5,055 nt of DNA, from the NCBI GenBank assembly GCA_050945755.1, contig JBMNTN010000102.1:1-5055 (forward strand). Direction: 5' to 3'. Source of the stretch: JAQVXR01 sp050945755 (GTDB taxonomy: Bacteria > Bacillota > Dehalobacteriia > Dehalobacteriales > Dehalobacteriaceae). Positions 1-5,055 of the stretch are shown here, piece after piece (positions within the stretch are counted from its first letter, which is position 1; every line of letters begins with the position of its first letter). The notes under the pieces are model-generated. The model saw nothing but the letters and a program-made list of their open reading frames with translations. It was not told the origin of the DNA and did not search any database. Position numbers and translations under genes: made by a program.

Positions 1-262
1 ATTGTTGGTTTTCATCATTCTTTGTTTAAATAGATTTGGGGCCCCCCATTTTGTTGCGATTATTTCCGGAGTACTGGCATTTTTATCATTGGCTATTTGT
101 GAAACACTTGTTAGTTTAGTATTATTTGAGGCTTTTGAATTATCCCCGGTTATCGTAGCACATAATGATTTCTTGAAGATCATCACAGGAATTCCCCAGG
201 TACTGATGATTTTTTTGCTAAGTTATTTAGTGGCTAAGTTTCGTCGGAGGAAAACAAAATGA
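1..262 (+). CDS. Membrane protein, C-terminal part (AgrC-like sensor membrane domain without a kinase)
   Basis: The reading frame is open from the window edge to the TGA at 260-262, so the gene is most likely cut at its 5' end. A TTG at position 2 has no ribosome site in view and is not trusted as the start. The visible 86 residues are strongly hydrophobic, with probable membrane helices around residues 15-40 and 60-78, and end in a basic cytoplasmic tail (AKFRRRKTK). The pattern of a helix carrying CETL, then a loop with a short amphipathic stretch (HNDFLKIITGIPQ), then a last helix resembles the end of the membrane sensor region of clostridial AgrC-like histidine kinases, but the protein stops before any dimerisation or ATPase domain. 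Its stop overlaps the agrB start (ATGA, 259-262), so the two are translationally coupled. A role in sensing or exporting the peptide is inference. The family similarity is from memory and moderately uncertain. Confidence 0.6.
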   Translation, partial: LLVFIILCLNRFGAPHFVAIISGVLAFLSLAICETLVSLVLFEAFELSPVIVAHNDFLKIITGIPQVLMIFLLSYLVAKFRRRKTK

Positions 263-834
263 GTTATTCGAGATTTAGTACCGGTATTGCCCGGGGTATC
301 TGTCGTGAGACCAAACTTGGGTCTGAACAGGAGGAAATAATTGCTTATGCCATAGAAAATTTAATGCTGGGTATCGGCGGGTTTATTTTAGTATTTATTA
401 TCGGTGGTTTATTTCATGCCGTTATCCCGGCATTTACTGCTGCTGTTGCCGGAGGACTTCTGCGCAGGTTTTCCGGTGGGGCTCATTCCAGCACGCCCCA
501 AAGGTGCCTGGTTTTTGGTGCTATCACTTATGGAATTGTCGGAGTGCTGGCAAAATATCTCTCTGTCTATCTCGAGGGTTATAAATTTATCCTTTTTACC
601 TGTCTTCTTGTTTCTTTAATTGTGGTCTCACTATATGCACCCGTTGACTGCAAGGCAAAACCCATTAGATCAGCTGATTTGCGGCGTAAGTTAAAAGTGG
701 GTTCTGTTTTTTGTGTGGTCGTGATGCTGGTAATAGTGTCTTTTGTTCATTCTATCTCAGTAACTACGGCAATTGCACTGGGAGCTTTATACCAGTCAAT
801 TACATTACTACCGGTATTTAACCAAGGGAGGTGA
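259..834 (+). CDS. agrB: AgrB-type accessory gene regulator, membrane cysteine protease for autoinducer peptide
   Basis: This 191-residue protein has the usual AgrB length. AgrB is a membrane endopeptidase that removes the C-terminal tail of AgrD and forms the thiolactone ring. The catalytic block is visible at residues 69-83: RRFSGGAHSSTPQRC, with His76 and Cys83 spaced as in the S. aureus catalytic pair (His77, Cys84). The later conserved loop YAPVDCKAKPI is at residues 126-136. Hydrophobic helices lie roughly at 35-52, 55-68, 84-102, 109-126, 148-166 and 168-186. The ATG start is supported by GGAGG at 246-250, 8 bases upstream, and by the 4-base overlap with the preceding gene. Its TGA stop lies inside the ribosome site of the next gene, an agrD-like precursor, which is the expected substrate. 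The family assignment is firm; the exact substrate is inferred from adjacency. Confidence 0.93.
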   Translation: MSYSRFSTGIARGICRETKLGSEQEEIIAYAIENLMLGIGGFILVFIIGGLFHAVIPAFTAAVAGGLLRRFSGGAHSSTPQRCLVFGAITYGIVGVLAKYLSVYLEGYKFILFTCLLVSLIVVSLYAPVDCKAKPIRSADLRRKLKVGSVFCVVVMLVIVSFVHSISVTTAIALGALYQSITLLPVFNQGR

Positions 835-835
835 T
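827..835 (+). promoter_or_regulatory. Very strong ribosome binding site of agrD
   Basis: GGAGGTGAT is a nine-base match to the complement of the 16S rRNA 3' end and sits 4 bases before the ATG at 840, with the GGAGG core about 8 bases away. The agrB stop codon (832-834) lies inside it, so ribosomes finishing agrB end on this site. This supports the short downstream frame as a real, strongly translated gene. Confidence 0.8.
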
Positions 836-839
836 AAAG

Positions 840-962
840 ATGCGTAGATGGTTGTTTGTTACTCTGGCTTCGATTCTAATGCTTATGGCCAGTGTCAGCT
901 CAGTTTTTGCATGTGGTTGGTGGCGTTATCAGCCCGAAACACCGAAGAGTCTTCAAAAATAG
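840..962 (+). CDS. agrD: AgrD-type cyclic lactone autoinducer peptide precursor (40 aa)
   Basis: This short gene encodes 40 residues ending at a TAG (960-962). Residues 1-24 form a basic then hydrophobic leader (MRRWLFVTLASILM..., ending SSVFA) that would anchor the precursor in the membrane. Next come Cys25-Gly-Trp-Trp-Arg29 and the tail YQPETPKSLQK. The tail matches the clostridial AgrD pattern (x-QPExPxSLxx), in which AgrB cuts just before the residue preceding QPE. By alignment to the C. perfringens precursor, recalled as CLWFT followed by HQPEEP, the signal core is predicted to be a five-residue thiolactone ring, Cys25 to Arg29. The start is fixed by the very strong ribosome site at 827-835. 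It lies 5 bases after agrB, in the standard B-then-D order. The family call is strong; the ring boundaries and any extra N-terminal residues are inferred. Confidence 0.9.
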   Translation: MRRWLFVTLASILMLMASVSSVFACGWWRYQPETPKSLQK

Positions 963-966
963 GGTT

Positions 967-1001
967 CCAATATGAGGTGGCGTTAGCTACCTCATATTTG
1001 G
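967..1001 (+). terminator. Hairpin between agrD and the GGDEF/HD-GYP gene (terminator or attenuator candidate)
   Basis: A 13-bp stem with one G-T pair is formed by 969-981 and 986-998 around a GTTA loop (982-985). CC at 967-968 can also pair with GG at 1000-1001 across a one-base bulge. It starts 6 bases after the agrD stop. Only a three-T run (997-999) follows, then GG, so it is a poor classical Rho-independent terminator. It may partly terminate the agr transcript, protect its 3' end, or allow read-through into the gene at 1018. The structure is read directly from the sequence; its function is inference. Confidence 0.55.
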
Positions 1002-1017
1002 TAGATGGAGTGGAAAA

Positions 1018-2673
1018 ATGAAAATTTTTCAAAACAAAAGAGACGAATCCATTAACTCATACATTATGTTCTCCCAGGTGTGCTTTTTTTTATTGATTGG
1101 GTTGCTTGTTTTTAGAAATTTTGGTGTTTCTTTTGATAATTATTTTTACAAGATACCAATTGCCATGGTATTTTGTATTATTTTAGTTATTATTCCATTT
1201 ATTCAAAGGCTAAATTTTTGTAACAAGCAAAAAAATTACTTACTATCTGATATTGGCAGTTATCTTTTCTATCTTATTTTTGCCAGTTGTCTTTTGGTCA
1301 AAGAGTCGGATCATTTTTTTAATGTGGTGCTGATGATGCCTGTCATTATGATGGCACTGAAATATGGCGCTAATGTTGCACTGGTTTCCGCTGTATTCTC
1401 CAGTGGTGCGGTGCTAATCGTCAGCGGCATTAAAGACTATATGACAATTGATGCAGATATTATGCTCAGTGGAATTATGTTTTTGCTTGCTTGGCTCTTA
1501 GGCAATATGACAGAGACGGAATATAACATCAGAAAAGAATTAGAACGATTAGCAACCTATGATGGATTGACCAATTTATATAATCATCGCAGTTTTCAGC
1601 AACTCATGGATCAAGAAATTGTGAAGGCGGAAAATAACGGAAAAAATCTGAGCCTGATTATGTTGGATATAGATTATTTTAAGTATTATAATGATGCGTT
1701 TGGCCACCAGAAAGGTGATGTGGTATTAAAGGAACTTGCCGATACTTTGCGCAATGTCATCGGTAGTTTAGGATACTGTGCCAGGTATGGGGGAGAAGAG
1801 TTTGCCGTGATCTTGCCTGGATTAAATATTGCCGTAGCAAAAACACTTGGCGAAGAGATTCGAAAAGAATTAGCGGCTAAGGATTTTCCCGGCAAGGAAA
1901 TATTCCCTGAAGAGTGTTTAACCGTGTCTGTGGGAATTGCTGAGTTTCCTTTAAATGCGCAAAATAAAGTTGAACTAATTAAAATCGCAGATGAGGCTCT
2001 TTATCGGGCGAAATTTGTGAGTAAGAATAAAGTAGAAAGCTATTATTCCATTTTTGATGAAATGGAATCCTGCTTAAAAGAGGATGAACGGCAACTATTT
2101 AATTCGATTAAGGCATTTACCATGGTGATCAATGCAAAGGATAGATATACTTACGGCCATTCTATCAGGGTCATGGAAATGGCTAAGATGTTAGCTGTGC
2201 GGATTGAATTGGATCCAACCCTTGTCCAAGAAATCTCCTTTGGTGCTTTGCTTCACGATATTGGAAAAGTGGAAATTACCCGGGAAGTGTTGAATAAGCC
2301 CGGAAATCTGAATAATAAAGAATGGCAGACGTTTTATCAGCATCCAATCTGGGGTGCCGATATTATTGATCCTTTAAAATCTTTGAAGGAAACGAAGTCG
2401 ATTATCTTGTATCATCATGAAAATTTTGACGGGACCGGATATCCCTATAGGATCAAAGGTGAAGAAATCCCGGTGGGTGCCCGCTTGCTCAGGATAATTG
2501 ATAGTTTCGATGCCATGACCACGAAACGCTCCTATAAAGATGCTATGTCACCGGAACAGGCATTAGAGGATTTGCGTAAATATGCCGGAACCTATTACGA
2601 TCCGGTACTGCTGCAACAATTCGAGGAGATGATTTGGGAACAGATAAAAGAAGAAAAAAATGAAGTTTCTTAA
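1018..2673 (+). CDS. Membrane-bound bifunctional c-di-GMP protein: GGDEF diguanylate cyclase plus HD-GYP phosphodiesterase
   Basis: This 551-residue protein can in principle both make and break down c-di-GMP. Residues 1-165 hold about six hydrophobic helices (near 17-34, 46-63, 79-94, 101-114, 117-137, 147-162) and no recognised sensor domain. The GGDEF domain covers about 178-342, starting YDGLTNLYNHRSF, with metal-site segment LDIDYFKYYND (216-225) and active-site motif GGEEF (258-262). The product-inhibition motif RxxD expected at about 249-252 reads GSLG, so the I-site is missing. The HD-GYP domain covers about 360-545, with His381, HD 413-414 followed by IGK, QHP (441-443), HHENFDGTGYP (466-476) and Asp495; all expected metal ligands appear present. 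The ATG has GGAG at 1007-1010, 7 bases upstream. It shares direction with agrBD 55 bases upstream but is separated by a hairpin. Which activity dominates, and what signal the membrane part senses, cannot be read here. Confidence 0.92.
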   Translation: MKIFQNKRDESINSYIMFSQVCFFLLIGLLVFRNFGVSFDNYFYKIPIAMVFCIILVIIPFIQRLNFCNKQKNYLLSDIGSYLFYLIFASCLLVKESDHFFNVVLMMPVIMMALKYGANVALVSAVFSSGAVLIVSGIKDYMTIDADIMLSGIMFLLAWLLGNMTETEYNIRKELERLATYDGLTNLYNHRSFQQLMDQEIVKAENNGKNLSLIMLDIDYFKYYNDAFGHQKGDVVLKELADTLRNVIGSLGYCARYGGEEFAVILPGLNIAVAKTLGEEIRKELAAKDFPGKEIFPEECLTVSVGIAEFPLNAQNKVELIKIADEALYRAKFVSKNKVESYYSIFDEMESCLKEDERQLFNSIKAFTMVINAKDRYTYGHSIRVMEMAKMLAVRIELDPTLVQEISFGALLHDIGKVEITREVLNKPGNLNNKEWQTFYQHPIWGADIIDPLKSLKETKSIILYHHENFDGTGYPYRIKGEEIPVGARLLRIIDSFDAMTTKRSYKDAMSPEQALEDLRKYAGTYYDPVLLQQFEEMIWEQIKEEKNEVS

Positions 2674-2691
2674 AAGAGGATTTACTCTTTT
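2672..2691. terminator. Weak inverted repeat between convergent genes
   Basis: AAAAGAG (2672-2678) and CTCTTTT (2685-2691) pair as a 7-bp stem with a six-base loop. It overlaps the stop codon of the GGDEF/HD-GYP gene and the stop of the comM remnant on the other strand. The A run on one side and T run on the other would suit a two-way terminator for convergent transcripts, but the stem is short and AT-rich. Confidence 0.35.
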
Positions 2692-2825
2692 CTATCCAGG
2701 CTCCGATACTGAATTGCTTCGGCGACATGATTAACACCAAGCTCTCTTGATCTTGCCAGATCGGCAATTGTTCGTGCCGTCTTTAAAATTCTGTCATAAG
2801 CCCGGACGCTATCACTAAAGGCCAT
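2682..2825 (-). pseudogene. comM remnant: isolated copy of the C-terminal end of a ComM/YifB protein
   Basis: On the minus strand, 47 codons from an ATG at 2825-2823 to a TAA at 2684-2682 read MAFSDSVRAYDRIL..., then a segment closely matching the last 35 residues of the long comM in this window, and end YRSLDRKE. Similarity continues about one codon above the ATG and then stops: the in-frame codons upstream are TAT and a TAA. All Lon-like, Walker A and Walker B parts are missing, so it cannot be a working AAA+ protein. The segment is the end of the Mg-chelatase C-terminal helical domain. The frame is undamaged and the tail is the one usual in Firmicutes ComM, suggesting a fairly recent remnant. 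No ribosome site is seen before the ATG. A residual small protein is possible but less likely than a pseudogene. Confidence 0.82.
2704..2811 (+). repeat. Direct repeat, left copy (comM 3' end)
   Basis: These 108 bases align without gaps to 3668-3775, offset 964 bases, in the same orientation. A hand count gives 12 mismatches, about 89% identity, with a perfect run of about 30 bases covering the codons for the ELGVNHVAEAIQ region. Identity falls off sharply on both sides. It corresponds to the comM remnant. Confidence 0.88.
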
Positions 2826-2828
2826 AAA

Positions 2829-2858
2829 ATATTATTCCAATAGGATAATATCTTTTTC
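2829..2858 (+). terminator. Small AT-rich hairpin followed by CTTTTTC
   Basis: ATATTAT (2829-2835) pairs with ATAATAT (2845-2851), possibly extended by two C-G pairs with a bulged T, and is followed by CTTTTTC (2852-2858) on the plus strand. It could be a weak terminator for the plus-strand transcript ending beyond 2673. It also sits exactly where comM similarity of the remnant ends. Function is uncertain. Confidence 0.3.
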
Positions 2859-3042
2859 AATTCTCCAGAGGATCCTTTCAAAAGAATATATTTTTTTATT
2901 GGCAAGGAACTTATTTTCTAAGCACAATCATAAGCATCATCTCCTTCCTGCAAAAATATAGTTACCGAAGCGTTCATCGAAGCTGAGAGCACTGTACTTA
3001 GAAGCTGCTCAAAGCAAAACATTCCGCCTATTGGATCCAAGA
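2830..3042. other. Spacer between the comM remnant and the truncated stalk-domain gene
   Basis: No convincing gene, RNA or repeat is seen in these 213 bases beyond the small hairpin at their left end. The minus strand holds a short open stretch starting near an ATG at 3022-3020 (reading MFCFEQLLSTVLSASMNASV...), about 35 codons long, with no good ribosome site before that ATG. It may be a decayed gene end. The part near 2850-2920 is AT-rich. Confidence 0.4.
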
Positions 3043-3624
3043 CTACTGCTCCACTAATTGCCAAGCATTATCATAACCAGCAGCGCCATAGCGGGTTGCG
3101 GTCCAATTCCCACGTTGCATGAGCGCATAGGTTGCTTCCGGCAGGCTATACCATTTTTCCGTTAGGTCATCATATAGCAAATACTTGGGGCAATCCTCCG
3201 GGCGAGGCAAGCCATTGCCTATTGCCTCATAAATCACAAATTTCCCCACCACTTTATCGTTGGCGTCAAGCAATGTATAGTCATCATTGCCATTCCAATA
3301 ATAAACAAGCGGATCTAAATTCACATGTACGCCATAATACTCCGGCTCATCTACCTCCGGGCCATGCTGATTGAATATGGTTTGATACATGTTCTTAACA
3401 AATAAGTTTGCTTTCATCTCATAAATATCAATATACTCTAACCCCGTGCTTGTTCTTGTCATCTTAGCAACTTGCTTATTTTCAATGACCAAAGGTGCGG
3501 TTTTGATGTTTACCAATTTTTTGGCATAGTCAACTTTACAGTTGAAGGATTCCGCAATAAAACGGATGGGCACCATAGCTCTGTCCCCTTTTACATAAGG
3601 GGCAGCATCCAGCTTAACCGATGG
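3043..3624 (-). pseudogene. 5'-truncated stalk-domain (copper amine oxidase N-terminal-like) protein gene
   Basis: The minus-strand frame is open for 193 codons from just after a TAG at 3627-3625 to a TAG at 3045-3043. It opens PSVKLDAAPYVKGDRAMVPIRFIAESFNCKV, the second half of a stalk/copper amine oxidase N-terminal-like domain, common in secreted and surface proteins of Clostridia. The first half of that domain and the signal peptide expected before it are missing. The first ATG (3576-3574) falls inside the motif (AMVPIRF) and has no ribosome site, so it is not a natural start. The remaining ~160 residues match no family I recognise; they are rich in Tyr, Asp and Asn (VYYWNGNDDYTLLD, KYLLYDDLTEKWYSLPEATYAL). 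Similarity ends within about 15 bases of the comM stop, so the 5' part was probably lost in the rearrangement that placed comM there. The frame is otherwise intact. A fragment starting at Met 3576 would stay in the cytoplasm and probably be non-functional. Confidence 0.7.
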
Positions 3625-3639
3625 CTAGGTTCCCAGATA

Positions 3640-5055
3640 CTACACCCGTTCCATCAAATTATCTCCCCGGTATTGAATTGCTTCGGCGACATGATTAACA
3701 CCAAGCTCTTTTGATCCGTCCAGATCGGCAATTGTCCGGGCAGTTTTTAAAATTCGGTCATAAGCCCGGGCGCTAAAGTTAAACTGTTTAAAGGCACTTT
3801 GCATAATTTTTTGTGATTGGGGAGACATTTGGCAGTATTTTTGAATCTGTCTTCTTTCCATCTGAGCATTGCAGGTGAGATTGGTCCCGGCAAAACGTCT
3901 CGCTTGTATTTCCCGCGCTTTTTCCACCCGCTTGCGAATTTCCAAAGAGGATTCAGAAGGACAATCTGAACTGAGTTCACGATATTCCATCCGAGAAACT
4001 TCAACTTGAATATCAATTCTATCCATTAAAGGCCCAGAAATCCGGCCTAAGTATTTTTGAATTTGCTGCGGCGTGCAGGTACAGGGTTTTACCGGATCTC
4101 CATAAAATCCGCATGGGCAAGGGTTTAGCGCCCCGACCAGTTGGAATTTTGCCGGGTAGCTTACCACTGCCGCCACTCGGGATACGGTGACAATTCTGTC
4201 CTCAAGAGGTTGGCGCAAAGCCTCCAGCACCATTCGGTTGTATTCCGGCATTTCATCTAAAAACAGAATACCATGGCTGGCTAAGCTCACTTCTCCCGGA
4301 CGGGGGACCCGCCCTCCGCCAATGAGGCTAGCAGTTGAGGCACTGTGGTGGGGTGCCCGGAAAGGGCGCTCTGTCACCAGGCCTTGTCTGTCTAAAAGTA
4401 ATCCGGCCACACTGTATATTTTGGTTATTTCCAAGCTTTCCTGGAGGGTCAGGGAAGGAAGAATGGTGGGAAGACGGCGGGCCAGCATTGTCTTACCGCA
4501 CCCGGGTGACCCGATCAACATGATGTTATGCCCTCCTGCTGCTGCTACCTCCAAAGCCCGTTTCACACCTTCTTGGCCTTTAACCTCGGACATATCGACA
4601 GAGCAGGATGCAGCACCTTCTCTAAGAAGCTTGGCGGCATCAACCTCTATTGGAACTAGATCTTCTTCATCACGTAAAAAGGCGGCTAAATTTTTTAAAG
4701 TTTCTATTGGATATACCGTAATATCTTTGATTAATGCCGCCTCCCGACTGTTTTCCGCCGGGACAAAAAAGGACTTGGTGCCGTGTTGTGCCAGCCGATC
4801 TGCCATCGGCAGCACTCCCGGCACCGGACGTACTTTCCCGTCCAGAGATAGTTCTCCCACCAGACTTGAATTTTTAAGTTGATCGGAATAGGGAATCTGT
4901 TCAGTGGCAAGGAGGATGCCCACGGCAATGGGAAGGTCAAACAGCGAACCTTCCTTTTTTATATTGGCCGGTGCCAAGTTTACTGTAATCCGGCGCATAG
5001 GAAACTTAAAACCCGAATTATTAATGGCGGTGCGTACCCTTTCTTTACTCTCCCG
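3640..5055 (-). CDS. comM: ComM/YifB family Mg-chelatase-like AAA+ ATPase, N-terminus cut by window edge
   Basis: The frame runs off the right edge: 19 codons (RESKERVRTAINNSGFKFP) precede the Met at 4998, which matches family alignments as an internal Met (PMRRITVNLAPANIKKEG), so 4998 is not the start. In total 471 residues are visible and about 40 are missing. Counting from Met 4998: Lon-like N-terminal domain 1-115; AAA+ Mg-chelatase domain about 138-335 with Walker A GSPGCGKT (163-170), Walker B ILFLDE (244-249), the cysteine-rich NPCPCG...CTC segment (292-308) and SGPLMDRID (321-329); C-terminal helical domain about 350-445. In Gram-negative bacteria ComM is a helicase promoting branch migration in natural transformation; in Firmicutes its role is less clear. 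The C-terminal tail YRGDNLMERV departs from the usual YRSLDRK. Downstream, a truncated stalk-domain gene stands where dprA is often found. Confidence 0.93.
   Translation of the reverse strand, partial: RESKERVRTAINNSGFKFPMRRITVNLAPANIKKEGSLFDLPIAVGILLATEQIPYSDQLKNSSLVGELSLDGKVRPVPGVLPMADRLAQHGTKSFFVPAENSREAALIKDITVYPIETLKNLAAFLRDEEDLVPIEVDAAKLLREGAASCSVDMSEVKGQEGVKRALEVAAAGGHNIMLIGSPGCGKTMLARRLPTILPSLTLQESLEITKIYSVAGLLLDRQGLVTERPFRAPHHSASTASLIGGGRVPRPGEVSLASHGILFLDEMPEYNRMVLEALRQPLEDRIVTVSRVAAVVSYPAKFQLVGALNPCPCGFYGDPVKPCTCTPQQIQKYLGRISGPLMDRIDIQVEVSRMEYRELSSDCPSESSLEIRKRVEKAREIQARRFAGTNLTCNAQMERRQIQKYCQMSPQSQKIMQSAFKQFNFSARAYDRILKTARTIADLDGSKELGVNHVAEAIQYRGDNLMERV
3668..3775 (+). repeat. Direct repeat, right copy (3' end of comM)
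   Basis: This is the counterpart of 2704-2811, lying within the coding region of the long comM near its stop. The pair alignment has 12 mismatches over 108 ungapped positions, several of which change the protein (ADLDGSKEL here, ADLARSREL in the left copy). The copies have therefore diverged or come from different strains, rather than being a very recent exact duplication. Confidence 0.88.

Noticed and set aside
2..4. TTG at position 2 as the true start of the first gene
   Set aside because: No upstream sequence or ribosome site is visible, and the protein looks like the C-terminal half of a larger membrane domain.
404..619. 71-codon frame inside agrB in another frame
   Set aside because: agrB is well supported by catalytic residues; the overlapping frame has no family features.
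2543..2767. Minus-strand 74-codon frame across the end of the GGDEF/HD-GYP gene and the comM remnant
   Set aside because: It is in a different frame from the remnant's clear ComM reading, and overlaps conserved HD-GYP coding.
2910..3040. Short minus-strand frame (MFCFEQLLSTVLSASMNASV..., or a TTG start near 3040)
   Set aside because: It has no family similarity I can recognise and no convincing ribosome site for the ATG; kept only as a note in the spacer entry.
2672..3784. Insertion sequence or CRISPR array between the comM copies
   Set aside because: No transposase, no terminal inverted repeats, and only two diverged repeat copies that are explained by comM coding sequence.
4187..4882. Plus-strand open frame of 231 codons opposite comM
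   Set aside because: It is a shadow of the strongly conserved comM coding strand, lacks a ribosome site and gives a Ser/Arg/Pro-rich product typical of antisense frames.

Overview
The window looks like a Gram-positive Clostridia-type genome, probably a Peptococcaceae-like spore-forming anaerobe. This is inferred from the agr-type peptide signalling genes, the strong AGGAGGTGAT-like ribosome sites, the moderate GC content, the stalk-domain protein and the protein similarities; the species cannot be named from the sequence.

Left part, plus strand (1-1001): the end of a peptide quorum-sensing operon. A membrane protein cut by the window edge overlaps by 4 bases an AgrB-type peptide-processing protease. 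Directly after agrB is a 40-residue AgrD-type precursor (840-962), which ends in the clostridial pattern C-GWWR-YQPETPKSLQK. Its likely signal is a five-residue cyclic thiolactone. No kinase (AgrC) or response regulator (AgrA) is visible. A 13-bp hairpin follows agrD.

Middle, plus strand (1018-2673): a 551-residue membrane protein with a GGEEF diguanylate cyclase domain and an HD-GYP c-di-GMP phosphodiesterase domain, both with intact signature motifs. It could link peptide signalling to c-di-GMP, but only position supports this.

Right part, minus strand (2682-5055): a disturbed comM (Mg-chelatase-like AAA+ protein, YifB family) region. A nearly complete comM enters from the right edge and stops at 3640. 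Some 960 bases further left lies a second, about 89% identical copy of the comM 3' end with no upstream part. Between the copies sit a stalk-domain (copper amine oxidase N-terminal-like) gene that has lost its 5' end at the comM stop, and a short spacer. The remnant carries the family-typical tail (YRSLDRK), whereas the long comM has an unusual tail (YRGDNLMERV). dprA, a frequent downstream neighbour of comM in Firmicutes, is absent. Together these point to a past rearrangement, insertion or paralogue decay at the comM 3' end.
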